Shown one piece after another: positions 27,126-36,916 of a DNA stretch of 64,000 nucleotides (position 1 is its first letter; each line of letters begins with the position of its first letter). The position numbers and the translations under genes are program-made. Location: assembly GCF_027213715.1 (NCBI RefSeq), contig NZ_JAPWGM010000001.1:744001-808000 (forward strand). The letters run 5' to 3'. The notes beneath the pieces were generated by a model. It did not search any database, was not told the origin of the DNA, and saw nothing but the letters and a program-made list of their open reading frames with translations. The DNA is from Pedobacter punctiformis (lineage in GTDB: Bacteria > Bacteroidota > Bacteroidia > Sphingobacteriales > Sphingobacteriaceae).

Positions 27126-28145
27126 TTGAAAAAGAAAACCACTATATACGATATTGCCCAGGAACTTAATGTAACAGTTTCTACTGTTTCAAGAGCCCTT
27201 AGCGGTTTCCCGGCAATAAGTGATGCCACCCGGAAAGCCGTATTGGAAGTAGCCAAAAAATTAAATTATAGCCCAAATAAATTAGCTTCGGCCTTAAAAT
27301 CCGGCAAAACTTATATTATTGGCGTTATTGTTCCAAGCGTGCAGGCGCAATTCTTCGCATCGATTATTCACAGTATTGAAGACGGCCTTAAAGACAGCGG
27401 TTACCGGATTATTCTTTACCAGTCGAACGAATCAATCGATAATGAAATTAATGGCGTAAAAACGTTGCTGGAAGCGCAGGTTGATGGAATTATCGCTTCA
27501 TTATCATTAGAAACCAGTGTTTTTGAGCATTTTAATGAAATTATCAAACAAAATAAACCTTTAATTTTATTCGATCGGGTACACGAAAGTTTAAACGTGC
27601 CTACTGTTACCCTTGATGATTTCGAAGCAGGTTACCAGGCTACCAAACACCTGATTAAGCAAGGTTATAAAAAAATTGCCTTCGTAACGACCGAACATCA
27701 GATTAAAATCTTTGATGATCGCTTAAAAGGATACAGAAGTGCTTTATCGAAGCATCGTTTAGCATGCGCTGAAGATCATGTTATTTTTGGTGATCTATCT
27801 ATTTCTGCCGGGCAAAAAGGGGCCGAAAGGTTAATGAACAGTGAAAATACACCTGATGCTATTATTGCAGGAGACGATTTTACAGCGCTGGGCGTAATCA
27901 AAAAATTAAAGGAAATGGGTAAAACACCTCCTCAAATCGGAGTTATTGGTTTTGCCAATGAAACCTTCTCTGATTACATTACCCCAAGTCTTTCTACCAT
28001 TGATCAGCACCCTAATAAAATGGGTACGGCTTGTGCAGAAATGTTTTTGAAAATGATCAGACAAGAAAACCCTTACAAAAACACAGATCATATTGTGCTT
28101 AGTCCAACATTGGTGGTCAGGGAATCTACATCTAATACAAAATAG
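27126..28145 (+). CDS. LacI-family transcriptional regulator
   Basis: Regulator of 339 residues. The N-terminal helix-turn-helix (TIYDIAQELNVTVSTVSRAL, about 5-24) and hinge helix (LASALKSGKT) are followed by a periplasmic-binding-protein-like sensor domain (about 63-335). The frame opens at 27117, after a stop at 27114-27116, so the only usable start is the TTG at 27126. It is 72 bp downstream of the nagX-like gene and its stop abuts that of the convergent GHL10 hydrolase. Candidate operators of LacI type lie between anmK and nagB. Confidence 0.92.
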   Translation: MKKKTTIYDIAQELNVTVSTVSRALSGFPAISDATRKAVLEVAKKLNYSPNKLASALKSGKTYIIGVIVPSVQAQFFASIIHSIEDGLKDSGYRIILYQSNESIDNEINGVKTLLEAQVDGIIASLSLETSVFEHFNEIIKQNKPLILFDRVHESLNVPTVTLDDFEAGYQATKHLIKQGYKKIAFVTTEHQIKIFDDRLKGYRSALSKHRLACAEDHVIFGDLSISAGQKGAERLMNSENTPDAIIAGDDFTALGVIKKLKEMGKTPPQIGVIGFANETFSDYITPSLSTIDQHPNKMGTACAEMFLKMIRQENPYKNTDHIVLSPTLVVRESTSNTK

Positions 28146-29687
28146 TTATTTGGCCAAAGGAATTTCCACTCCTACCGGGCCGCTTGGATCGCTTTCATTT
28201 TTTAAACGGTCTAATGCGGTAACCAGATAGCTGTATCTTTTTCCAGCCTCTGCACCAGTATCTATGAAGGAAGTATAATCTTCAAAGCTGATTTTAATAA
28301 TATTTTTAGGATCAAGTACAGAGATTTTCTCTCCTTCACTAAATCTATACACTACAAAACCTGAGGATGTTTCGCCATCACTCGCTTTTACAGGTTTTTC
28401 CCACTTTAAATGCACACCATCTTTTAATGCGTCAGCAATAAGTGCCTGTGGTTCATTTGGTGGCACCTCATCCAGCCATGGCATTTGAGGCGGCAAGGCA
28501 GGATATTTATAAAAATCGTTTCGCAATGAATCTCCTACTGCCCGGGCAACTGTACTTAGTGATTTTGAAGAGAAGAAAACACTCCCCTGCAACCGGTTAT
28601 TCTCTCTGATGTATCTAATTTGCTTAGGAATTTCGCTAAGGTTTCGCCAGGCAAATTCTGCTCTCGAATTTACGAGATAAGCCCCTTGTCCGATATAAAC
28701 ATGCCGCCCGTAACTATTATTGCTCCACCAATCTGCCAAAACAGCAAAAGGCGCTACTCTACGGCTAAATGTAAAATAGATTTGAGGATTAATGTAATCT
28801 ACCCAACCCTCTTTAACCCATTTCCTGCTGTCAGCATAAAGCTCTGCATAATTAGAAAGCCCGTTACTGGCTGAACCTTCCGGGTCTTCATATTTGTTTC
28901 TCCAGATACCAAAAGGACTAACTCCAAACTTAACGTACTTTTTATAATGGTGAATGCTATCGTCCAGCATTTTAATTAATACATCAACGTTATTTCTACG
29001 CCAGTCTTTAATGTTTGAAAATCCATTCGGGTACTTATAAAAGGTATTTCCATCGTTTATACTTTGTCCTTCTATTTTATAAGGATAAAAATAATCATCG
29101 AAATGGATTCCATCTACGTCATACTCCTTAACCACATCTAAAATCACCTGAACAATGTATTCTCTAACTTCCGGAATACCCGGATCAAACTGCTTTTTTC
29201 CGCCATATACAAAAAACCATTCAGGGTGTTTTCTTGCCGCATGCATCTCACTTAAAACCGCTGAGCTGCTCATGGTACCCCGGTAAGGATTAAACCAGGC
29301 ATGCAATTCCATTCCCCTAAAATGCGATTCTTTAATGGCGAAAGCCAAAGGATCGTAACCCGGTGCAGGTGCCAGCCCTTGCCTGCCCATTAACCATTGA
29401 CTCCATGGCTCTCTTGATTTTGCATACAACGCATCACCTGCCGGTCTGATTTGCAAAATAATTGCATTAAAACCCTGGCTTTTGTGTTTTTCCAGTATTC
29501 CAATTAACTCTTGCTTTTGCTGATCGACGGTTAAACCCGGCTTAGAAGGCCAATCTATATTGGTAACTGTAGCCACCCAAACCCCTCTAAATTCTCTTTT
29601 TGGTGCAATTTTTGTTAGTGGTTGTGCATTTAGTATATACGGTGCTATAATTAAAGTTAAAATTGCGTATAGAAAGTTTTTAAGCAT
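28146..29687 (-). CDS. GHL10-family glycoside hydrolase (DigH/YddW-like) with fibronectin III domain
   Basis: Exported protein of 513 residues. The signal peptide (about 1-21) precedes a TIM-barrel GHL10/DUF187 domain (about 28-395) that opens KREFRGVWVATVTNIDWPS and contains DGIHFDDYFYPY. A fibronectin type III domain (about 410-510) closes the protein. The E. coli relative DigH cleaves peptidoglycan glycan strands stripped of their stem peptides. Placement beside anmK and nagB makes release of amino-sugar fragments from peptidoglycan a reasonable role. Its stop codon directly abuts that of the lacI gene, with no space for a terminator between. Confidence 0.85.
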   Translation of the reverse strand: MLKNFLYAILTLIIAPYILNAQPLTKIAPKREFRGVWVATVTNIDWPSKPGLTVDQQKQELIGILEKHKSQGFNAIILQIRPAGDALYAKSREPWSQWLMGRQGLAPAPGYDPLAFAIKESHFRGMELHAWFNPYRGTMSSSAVLSEMHAARKHPEWFFVYGGKKQFDPGIPEVREYIVQVILDVVKEYDVDGIHFDDYFYPYKIEGQSINDGNTFYKYPNGFSNIKDWRRNNVDVLIKMLDDSIHHYKKYVKFGVSPFGIWRNKYEDPEGSASNGLSNYAELYADSRKWVKEGWVDYINPQIYFTFSRRVAPFAVLADWWSNNSYGRHVYIGQGAYLVNSRAEFAWRNLSEIPKQIRYIRENNRLQGSVFFSSKSLSTVARAVGDSLRNDFYKYPALPPQMPWLDEVPPNEPQALIADALKDGVHLKWEKPVKASDGETSSGFVVYRFSEGEKISVLDPKNIIKISFEDYTSFIDTGAEAGKRYSYLVTALDRLKNESDPSGPVGVEIPLAK

Positions 29688-29896
29688 TATTTTTCTGTGT
29701 TTTTTTGTTGAAGCTGCTGGTTTGTGTTATTTACCATACAATCTGGAACATTAGCAAGTAAACGATTTTTTTTAAAAACTCATATAATTATTAGTAAAAA
29801 TTTTAATTTAAGCTCTAATATAAGCTCCGATTGTGTTGCCATTTACCTATGAAGATACAAAGTATATTAAGTTAGAAATACAGAGCATAATTAAAA

Positions 29897-30799
29897 ATGG
29901 ACCCAAAAATTGTTAATAAAGGTGATAGAAATAAAATTTACCTCCTTATTATTGTTATCGCAGCCTTAATTGGCACAAATGCTTATCTGTTTTTCAAAGA
30001 TAAACAGCAAAACAAAAGATTTGTAACTGTAAGCACCGAAAAAGATAAACTACGCCTAGAAGTTGAGAAAATTGAGGTTGAGCTGGATAAAGCAAATGCC
30101 TTAAATCTAAATCTGAACGAAAAGCTGATTCAAAGCGAAAAACTTGCCAGAGAGAAGATTGCTGAACTGAAAATCGCTTTGCAAAAAGGGCAAATGACGC
30201 AAGAGCAACTGGACAAAGCTTATGCTCAAATAAACGAACTCAAGAGTTTTGTTAAAAATTATAACGATCAGATTATTCAGCTTCAAAAGGATAATCTTTT
30301 TTTGAAAAATAGCCGGGATAGCCTTGCCAATGCCGTCAAAAACATAAGCAACAAGGCTTCGAACCTGGAGGATGAAAACTCTAATTTAAATGTAAAAGTT
30401 AAGGCTGCTTCTGCATTGAAACTTCAGAATGCTGAAATTATCGCATTCAGAACGAAATCAAGCGGCAGGAAAGTTGAGGTGACCAAATCATCAACAGCAG
30501 AAAAGTTAAGTGTTCGGTTCAATATCATTCCAAATGAGCTTGCAAATAAAGCACATCATAATATCTATCTAAGGGTATTTGATCCTGCAGGAAACCTGAT
30601 TGCTGATGAAGAAAACCGCTTTGAAGCAGATGGACAGGAAATGCAGTTTAGCCACTCCATATACATCAATTATAATAACGATGAAAGTACTTATGTAATT
30701 GACTGGAAGAATCCCAATCCATTCATTAAAGGCATTTATACCGTCATTTTGTATACAGACGGCAGCACAATGGGTAAAGCCCAGATAGACTTAAGATAA
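29897..30799 (+). CDS. Membrane-anchored coiled-coil protein of unknown function
   Basis: A 300-residue protein not assigned to a named family. A short cytoplasmic N-terminus is followed by a transmembrane helix (about residues 14-33, IYLLIIVIAALIGTNAYLFF) and a long heptad-rich coiled coil (about 45-170). A C-terminal beta-rich domain (about 185-300) contains VRFNIIPNELANKAHHNIYL and ends with a predicted strand pattern. The arrangement suggests a periplasmic spacer carrying a small binding domain. It stands alone, convergent with the large histidine kinase gene. No function is proposed. Confidence 0.75.
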   Translation: MDPKIVNKGDRNKIYLLIIVIAALIGTNAYLFFKDKQQNKRFVTVSTEKDKLRLEVEKIEVELDKANALNLNLNEKLIQSEKLAREKIAELKIALQKGQMTQEQLDKAYAQINELKSFVKNYNDQIIQLQKDNLFLKNSRDSLANAVKNISNKASNLEDENSNLNVKVKAASALKLQNAEIIAFRTKSSGRKVEVTKSSTAEKLSVRFNIIPNELANKAHHNIYLRVFDPAGNLIADEENRFEADGQEMQFSHSIYINYNNDESTYVIDWKNPNPFIKGIYTVILYTDGSTMGKAQIDLR

Positions 30800-30865
30800 A
30801 ATCATTCCCCCACCCTTCCCAACATCCCAAATCCAATCCACAAAATTCATTATTTTTTATTCTCG

Positions 30866-33800
30866 TTAAGCCAAAGGAAAGCTTAAATAAAATGTTGTGC
30901 CTACTTCTGCAATGGAAGTGAAACTTATGGTACCACCTGCATTTCCGACTGCCTGCTTTACAAAAGCCAGACCTAAGCCTGTACCTGATGTTTTGGTGGT
31001 GAAATTAGGAACGAATATTTTACTGTGCAAAGAACTTGGAATGCCTTTACCATTATCCTTTATTTCGATATAGGCATTGGCTTCATCATTGTACAAAACA
31101 GCCGTTATACAGCAAGGTTCGTCGCCATCAATGGCTTCAATTGCATTTTTAAATAAATTATTAAACGTACGCAAAAGCTGATCCCGGTCTGCCATAATCT
31201 GCATATTAACATCAGCCTTGTTTAATATGTTTATCTCCACGTTCTCTGTACTTTTAAATACTTCTCGGGCTTGCTCTATAATTGGCAAAATAGATAGTTC
31301 TTCCAGATTTGTATCCGGCATTTTTGCAAAATTCGAAAACTCAGATGCGATTTTAGAAAGACTGTCTATTTGCTCAATAAAAGATTTACTGAACTTGTTA
31401 AACTTAACTTCAAAATTAGGATCTTTTTCTCTCCACGATTTCTCTAACAATTGAACCCCTAATTTTAAAGGCGTTAATGGGTTTTTAATTTCGTGGGCAA
31501 CCTGTTTTGCCATTTCCCGCCACGCACTTTCCCTTTCAGAACGAGCCAGCTTAATCGCACTGGCCTCCAGTGCAGCAATCATACTGTTATATTCCTTAAT
31601 TAAGGAACCAATTTCATCATGTCTGCGCCAAACAATAGGTTCGTTTCGTTGTCCTATTTTCGTCCGGCTAATACTTTCCTGAATAAAGGTTAAAGGGTTA
31701 GTAATTTGATTGGCCAAAAATACAGCCAATACACCGATGGCTACAAACACCAGTGCATAAATATTAATCAGGTTACTTACAAAAAGAGCAATTTTATCTT
31801 TGTACTCTTCTTCGTTTGAATAGTTAGGCAGGCCAATGTAGGCTATTGTTTTATTTTGAGCATTCCGTATAGGCGCATAAGCCGCAGCATAATCTAATGA
31901 CCCTATTTTTTCTGCATTTATAAACTCCGATCGCTGTAACTGCTTTAAATAAATATAAGGTAACGGCGCTATTTTCCGGGTTATAATTTTGTAAGAGAAT
32001 AACTTGGGATAGGTTGTCATAATTAAATTTCCATCCAAATCAAAGAGATGCAAATCGGCATTATTAATGTCGGCGAAGTTATTAAACTCCGCAATTGAAT
32101 TTTCATCTGTATTGATATTGCCATGGTTAAAAACCTGCTTCTCGTAGTTTTGCTGTACTTTTCTAATTTTATCTTTAATTAAAAGATCCTGCTGACTTCT
32201 ATATTCTTTATCCATATAGAAATAGGTTGTCCAGCCAACAATAAGCAGCGTAGCCACAACTGAAAGTACGATTGACAGCTGAATACGGGTTTTGTATAAG
32301 ATTTTGTTCGCATTGATCATTAACGATCTGTTGATGCTGAACCAGCCCACTTTATCATCATCAAGATTTTTAATCAGCCAGATTAAGCCATAAAGAATAA
32401 TAGAAAACACAATAAAAATCAGGAAAAAGAAAGATAGTGCAGCTAAACGTTCAATATAACTTACCTTTTCTTTACTGATAACAACCATTTTGCTTGATGT
32501 TGGCATATAAACCATGTGGCTATAGCGCAAAAACTTATCATCACTGGTTACAAAATCATCTATCTTCCCTTTAAATATTTGGCCATCAAGCGGGTAAGTA
32601 AAATTTCCGGATTGATTGAGTAGCTTGTTGTTATTGTAAAGGGCAAATGAGTAATCTTTAAAATTTTCTTCCCTCATCAATCGCTGGTCGCCCAGAAGAT
32701 CAGGCAACCTGTTGTTGTAGTTATAGGGTTTGGAGCGAAGTTCGATAATAAAAGTACCCAGTAAGCTATCATTACTTAGTACAGGAATGATTCCGAAATA
32801 ATCCTGGTAACCAAAAGTGTTATTAACCTGGTAGAAATAGTTGGAGCGTTCAATTTTAATAGAGCCATATTCTACCAGTGTTTTATATTTAGATATAAGC
32901 GGCTGTGTTTCAGGATTATTCAACGATTTCTCCTGTTCATCGTAAGGATAAATCTGATAATCATACTTGGTTAAATATCCATCAAGGTAACTTTTGAAAT
33001 GGTTTTTTAAAACCGAATAATTATTGCCCTGCGATTTAGTAAAATATTTGACCAGATATGGATCATTTATAATTTGTTGTTCTAAATTACCCAATGCAAT
33101 TATGGCGTTGGGATCTTCTGAGGATTGTACTTTCCTGGCAAAAGTTTCACGAAAACTACGCTCCTTAATATCTTTATACTTAATGTATTTTATGGACGTA
33201 TTAAATGCAAGACAGAAAAAAACAATAGCGAAGAGACCCGTCGAAAAGTAAACATTTTTGACATATACGCTCCTCGTAACGATAAAAAGCACAAGTGCAA
33301 AAACAATGAAAAAAGCGGTAAAATCAGTAATGCATTTATAAAGAAAGATCATTAAAAAGCCGCTTAAAAAAATAATTAAGCGCTCTTTATTGGTTACATT
33401 TAATTGCAAACTCACCGTGGTAGAAATAATGGTCACCAAATAAATATGAAACCAAACGAGGCATAAAATCACAATACTTACCCAGCTTGTACCACTAAGT
33501 TTTAAAATATTGATGATTTCAAAATTTATTTTTGAGTTGTAAATCAAACCAAAGAAAATGTCATCAACCACGAGGGCCATATAGCCTATTAAACCCAGAA
33601 AAATAATATGAATGATGATTCCGGCTACTTTACTTTTCCTGATGCCCTCGCTAAATTTATATTCATGCCGGTGGTTGTACATAAATAAAAGCACCCACGT
33701 TAAGGAGAGTACATTCAATAAAAAATCACCTAATGAAGGCATTAACCAGCTTTCGGAATAAATTCTTGGATCAAAAAGTTCGAGTACAAACCGATGGTTA

Positions 33801-34597
33801 AACCAGCCGTAATACAAATCGCTTAAACGGGCCACCAGAAAAAAAACGGCAAGCAGAAACGTTGCCGAAAGTAAATAACCCCGCTTTGCAATTAACGAAC
33901 AAAGGGAATTAAAGAACATGCAAACGCATAAAACCCCCAACAGAAACAGCCAAAGTTGTATACCCGAATAATATTTTTCTGCATAGCCGGGTTTAACCTT
34001 TAATCCGAAAAGAAATTTATTTTCAATACTTTTTACTGCATAAATCTCTTTATCGTTAAAGCTGGCTAAAGTAAGTTTGTTTGATCCGGACAAAAGCGGA
34101 TCGATATCATTTTTAAAATACTGATTTTCTTTAACCTGAAACTGAGATTGTATGGCGATTAAAAATATAAGGTTAAAATCCTTATTTGTTTTTTTTATCA
34201 CCTCGTACCATCCATTGGATAAAAATAAAACGGAATGCCCCTCTCTTATCGCAGAAGGATCGAGATCTGAAACTTTATTGGTACTCCAAAATTTGAGCTG
34301 ATTATTTTGATAGGTTAGCAGATTTATACCCAGTTGTTTCCGGTAAACATCTATAAAATTGAGTGCTTTAGCAGGGTCTAAATGAAATTTCTTCGTATTT
34401 TCAACATCGGTTTTACTATTCAGGAAATTTTCGACGATTCTTTCGCTAACCAGTAGTTTTTCTTGTATCTCTTTTGAATCCCGTTCTAAGAGTTCTGATT
34501 TGGTTGTAAACCTGCTTAATGATATAGATGTTGCTATGAGGCAAAAGCCCAGAACAAGCAGTAGAAATCTTATTTTTACGCCAAAGGTTAATTTCAT
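30866..34597 (-). CDS. Large NtrY-like sensor histidine kinase with two sensor regions
   Basis: A 1243-residue kinase without an adjacent response regulator. An N-terminal helix and periplasmic segment (about 30-205) lead into a cluster of seven or so membrane helices (about 210-465). A second extracytoplasmic region (about 480-710), further helices, a third extracytoplasmic segment (about 800-945) and a HAMP-like linker follow. The phosphoacceptor His is at about residue 1031 in HEIKNPLTPLKL, the wording of NtrY-type kinases, and the HATPase domain ends the protein with DNGKGIP and GTGLGLAFVK. The signal sensed and the partner are unknown. Confidence 0.9.
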   Translation of the reverse strand: MKLTFGVKIRFLLLVLGFCLIATSISLSRFTTKSELLERDSKEIQEKLLVSERIVENFLNSKTDVENTKKFHLDPAKALNFIDVYRKQLGINLLTYQNNQLKFWSTNKVSDLDPSAIREGHSVLFLSNGWYEVIKKTNKDFNLIFLIAIQSQFQVKENQYFKNDIDPLLSGSNKLTLASFNDKEIYAVKSIENKFLFGLKVKPGYAEKYYSGIQLWLFLLGVLCVCMFFNSLCSLIAKRGYLLSATFLLAVFFLVARLSDLYYGWFNHRFVLELFDPRIYSESWLMPSLGDFLLNVLSLTWVLLFMYNHRHEYKFSEGIRKSKVAGIIIHIIFLGLIGYMALVVDDIFFGLIYNSKINFEIINILKLSGTSWVSIVILCLVWFHIYLVTIISTTVSLQLNVTNKERLIIFLSGFLMIFLYKCITDFTAFFIVFALVLFIVTRSVYVKNVYFSTGLFAIVFFCLAFNTSIKYIKYKDIKERSFRETFARKVQSSEDPNAIIALGNLEQQIINDPYLVKYFTKSQGNNYSVLKNHFKSYLDGYLTKYDYQIYPYDEQEKSLNNPETQPLISKYKTLVEYGSIKIERSNYFYQVNNTFGYQDYFGIIPVLSNDSLLGTFIIELRSKPYNYNNRLPDLLGDQRLMREENFKDYSFALYNNNKLLNQSGNFTYPLDGQIFKGKIDDFVTSDDKFLRYSHMVYMPTSSKMVVISKEKVSYIERLAALSFFFLIFIVFSIILYGLIWLIKNLDDDKVGWFSINRSLMINANKILYKTRIQLSIVLSVVATLLIVGWTTYFYMDKEYRSQQDLLIKDKIRKVQQNYEKQVFNHGNINTDENSIAEFNNFADINNADLHLFDLDGNLIMTTYPKLFSYKIITRKIAPLPYIYLKQLQRSEFINAEKIGSLDYAAAYAPIRNAQNKTIAYIGLPNYSNEEEYKDKIALFVSNLINIYALVFVAIGVLAVFLANQITNPLTFIQESISRTKIGQRNEPIVWRRHDEIGSLIKEYNSMIAALEASAIKLARSERESAWREMAKQVAHEIKNPLTPLKLGVQLLEKSWREKDPNFEVKFNKFSKSFIEQIDSLSKIASEFSNFAKMPDTNLEELSILPIIEQAREVFKSTENVEINILNKADVNMQIMADRDQLLRTFNNLFKNAIEAIDGDEPCCITAVLYNDEANAYIEIKDNGKGIPSSLHSKIFVPNFTTKTSGTGLGLAFVKQAVGNAGGTISFTSIAEVGTTFYLSFPLA

Positions 34598-34758
34598 CTA
34601 TGCTGATAAAGGTATTAATTATTCCTAAAAAAGGGTGTCCTGATTATAACTCTCTAACCAAATTATATTTCATTTCCTATGTACAAAAATTATGCTACAT
34701 ATAGAAATATGTTTTGCGAATCGTAATTAAAACACCCTTTCTAAAACAATATACCTGA

Positions 34759-35640
34759 TCAGGCTATAGTTGCGCTGCTGGTTTGCACCTCGCGGCTTAC
34801 TTTTTTTACCAGGCCTTGCAGTACATTACCCGGACCAACTTCTACAAATTCTGTAGCGCCATCAGCAATCATATTTTCTGAAGTTTGAGTCCATCTAACT
34901 GCCCCGGTTAATTGCTTAATTAAGTTTTCTTTAATTTGAGCAGGGTCCGTATAAGGCTTCGCGTCAACATTTTGGTACACAGGACAAATTGGAGCATTAA
35001 TTATTGTATTTTCAATTGCCGCCTGTAATTCAATTTTTGCAGGTTCCATTAAAGGTGAGTGGAAAGCACCACCAACGTTTAATTTCAATGCTCTTTTTGC
35101 GCCTGCCTCCGTTAATTTAGCACATGCTAAATCAATACCTTCAATACTTCCTGAGATAACCAGCTGCCCCGGGCAATTATAATTAGCAGGTACAACAACC
35201 GCATCAATTTCTGAGCAAATTTTCTCTACAACATCATCTGCCAGGCCTAAAATAGCAGCCATAGTTGATGGTTGTGCTTCGCAAGCTTTTTGCATTGCAT
35301 TTGCACGGGCAATAACCAGTTTTAAACCGTCTTCAAAGGTTAATGCATTTGCAGCAACCAAAGCAGAAAACTCACCTAATGAGTGACCAGCAACCATATC
35401 CGGTTTAAAATCGTCTCCTAAAACTTTGGCTAAAATAACGGAGTGCAGGAAAATTGCCGGCTGGGTTACGTTAGTTTGTTTAAGTTCTTCATCGGTACCG
35501 CCAAACATGATATCGCTAATGCGAAAACCGATGATTTCGTTTGCCTTTTCAAATAGTTCTGCAGCTTTTGCGTTTTCATAAAGGTCTTTACCCATGCCAA
35601 CAAACTGCGCTCCCTGTCCGGGAAAAATATATGCTTTCAT
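34759..35640 (-). CDS. fabD: Malonyl-CoA--ACP transacylase
   Basis: Cytoplasmic enzyme of 293 residues that moves the malonyl group from CoA to acyl carrier protein for fatty acid synthesis. The start of the protein YIFPGQGAQFVGMGKDL, the nucleophile Ser87 in GHSLGE and the AFHSPLM histidine motif are all present, and the length is normal. No other fab gene is in the window. It is followed by a 161-bp interval before the large kinase and lies 59 bp downstream of folE. Confidence 0.96.
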   Translation of the reverse strand: MKAYIFPGQGAQFVGMGKDLYENAKAAELFEKANEIIGFRISDIMFGGTDEELKQTNVTQPAIFLHSVILAKVLGDDFKPDMVAGHSLGEFSALVAANALTFEDGLKLVIARANAMQKACEAQPSTMAAILGLADDVVEKICSEIDAVVVPANYNCPGQLVISGSIEGIDLACAKLTEAGAKRALKLNVGGAFHSPLMEPAKIELQAAIENTIINAPICPVYQNVDAKPYTDPAQIKENLIKQLTGAVRWTQTSENMIADGATEFVEVGPGNVLQGLVKKVSREVQTSSATIA

Positions 35641-35699
35641 ACGCTCAAATCCCCAGGGGGAATTTATATTTAGTTAAAATATTTAAATAATGATTCTGG

Positions 35700-36335
35700 T
35701 TAATCTAAACTTGCAGTAATTAACCTTAAAAATTCTGCCCTTGTTTTATCGTTGCTCAAAAAGCTTCCGGTAAAGGCCGAAGTGGTGGTAACAGAGTTTT
35801 GTTTTTGCACGCCACGCATCGCCATACACAGGTGCCGGCATTCCATTACAACTGCAACCCCTTGTGGGTTTAAGGTATTCTGAATACAATCTCTGATTTC
35901 GTTGGTTAAGCGTTCCTGCACTTGTAAACGACGGGCAAAGGCATCAACAACACGTGGTATTTTACTTAATCCCACAATGTGTCCATTCGGAATATAGGCA
36001 ATGTGCGCCTTTCCAAAAAACGGCAGCATATGATGTTCGCACATGGAATAAACCTCAATATCCTTAACAACAACCATTTGACTGTAGTCTTCTTCAAACA
36101 TTGCTGATTTTAAAATCTGATCCGGTTTTAAATCATAGCCATGCGTTAAATATTGAAGGGCTTTTGCAACACGTTCGGGTGTTTTTAATAACCCTTCTCT
36201 TTCGGGATCTTCACCCAGCTGACCTAATATATCTTTGTAATGCGTGGCAACAGCTGAGATTTTTAAGTCGTTATAGCGGTCTATTTTAACATACCCGTCT
36301 ATTGATTCTTCTTTAAATATGTCTTTATCTTCCAT
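35700..36335 (-). CDS. folE: GTP cyclohydrolase I
   Basis: Enzyme of 211 residues making dihydroneopterin triphosphate from GTP, the entry to folate, tetrahydropterin and queuosine pathways. Zinc ligands are visible in [11 protein letters not shown] and the ECRHLCM motif, and [15 protein letters not shown] is the usual active-site strand. It follows a PTPS/QueD homologue by 6 bp, so the two are translated from one mRNA. That pairing points to a tetrahydropterin or 7-deazaguanine route rather than folate alone. Confidence 0.96.
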   Translation of the reverse strand: MEDKDIFKEESIDGYVKIDRYNDLKISAVATHYKDILGQLGEDPEREGLLKTPERVAKALQYLTHGYDLKPDQILKSAMFEEDYSQMVVVKDIEVYSMCEHHMLPFFGKAHIAYIPNGHIVGLSKIPRVVDAFARRLQVQERLTNEIRDCIQNTLNPQGVAVVMECRHLCMAMRGVQKQNSVTTTSAFTGSFLSNDKTRAEFLRLITASLD

Positions 36336-36341
36336 TGTGGA

Positions 36342-36752
36342 TTAGCCAAAATATTCAACGTAGTTATTCTCGGTTTCGTAAATTTTAACCGAATGTAAAA
36401 TTGCTCCGCTTTCCGCAATAGGTGCCAAAAGCTGATCCCAGATTGCAATAGCCAGGTTTTCGGTTGATGCCAGTTTATCTTTCATAAAATCAACATCAAG
36501 GTTTAAGTTTTTATGATCAACTTTATCTACAACATAGGTGTTCATTACATCTTTAAGCCATTTCAAATCTACAAGGAAACCTGTTTCGGGATTTACTTCT
36601 CCTTTAACGGTTACGTATAACCAATAATTATGGCCATGCCAGTTAGGGTTAGCACACTTGCCATAAACCTCATTATTTTTGTCATCATCCCAATCTGTCC
36701 GGGCCAGCTTATGGGCTGCATTAAATGATGCTTTTCTCGTTATATAAATCAT
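36342..36752 (-). CDS. 6-pyruvoyl-tetrahydropterin synthase / QueD homologue
   Basis: A 136-residue T-fold enzyme acting on 7,8-dihydroneopterin triphosphate. ASFNAAHKL and HGHNYWL supply the zinc-binding histidines, and ENLAIAIWDQL and the final KIYETENNYVEY with a catalytic Glu are family motifs. The start chosen is the ATG at 36750-36752; the only upstream option is a GTG six codons earlier. It is the first gene of a pair with folE. Whether it is a true PTPS or the queuosine enzyme 6-carboxytetrahydropterin synthase cannot be decided from sequence alone. Confidence 0.88.
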   Translation of the reverse strand: MIYITRKASFNAAHKLARTDWDDDKNNEVYGKCANPNWHGHNYWLYVTVKGEVNPETGFLVDLKWLKDVMNTYVVDKVDHKNLNLDVDFMKDKLASTENLAIAIWDQLLAPIAESGAILHSVKIYETENNYVEYFG

Positions 36753-36916
36753 TATAAAAAAATAAAACACAAATATACGGATTAAGGATGAACGCGGAAT
36801 ACCAGAAACGGTAAGATGGAAATAGAATGATAGAAATTAGCCGTTATATTGTGTAATGCACCAAATTTGAAGGCTGGCCATTAGCCTTTTCGACCATGTT
36901 TAACTACCTTTACCTT

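Noticed and set aside
34629..34740. Inverted AAAGGGTGT / ACACCCTTT about 100 bp apart between fabD and the large kinase
   Set aside because: The arms are only about 9 bp and far apart. There is no T-run next to either, so chance is as likely as a function.
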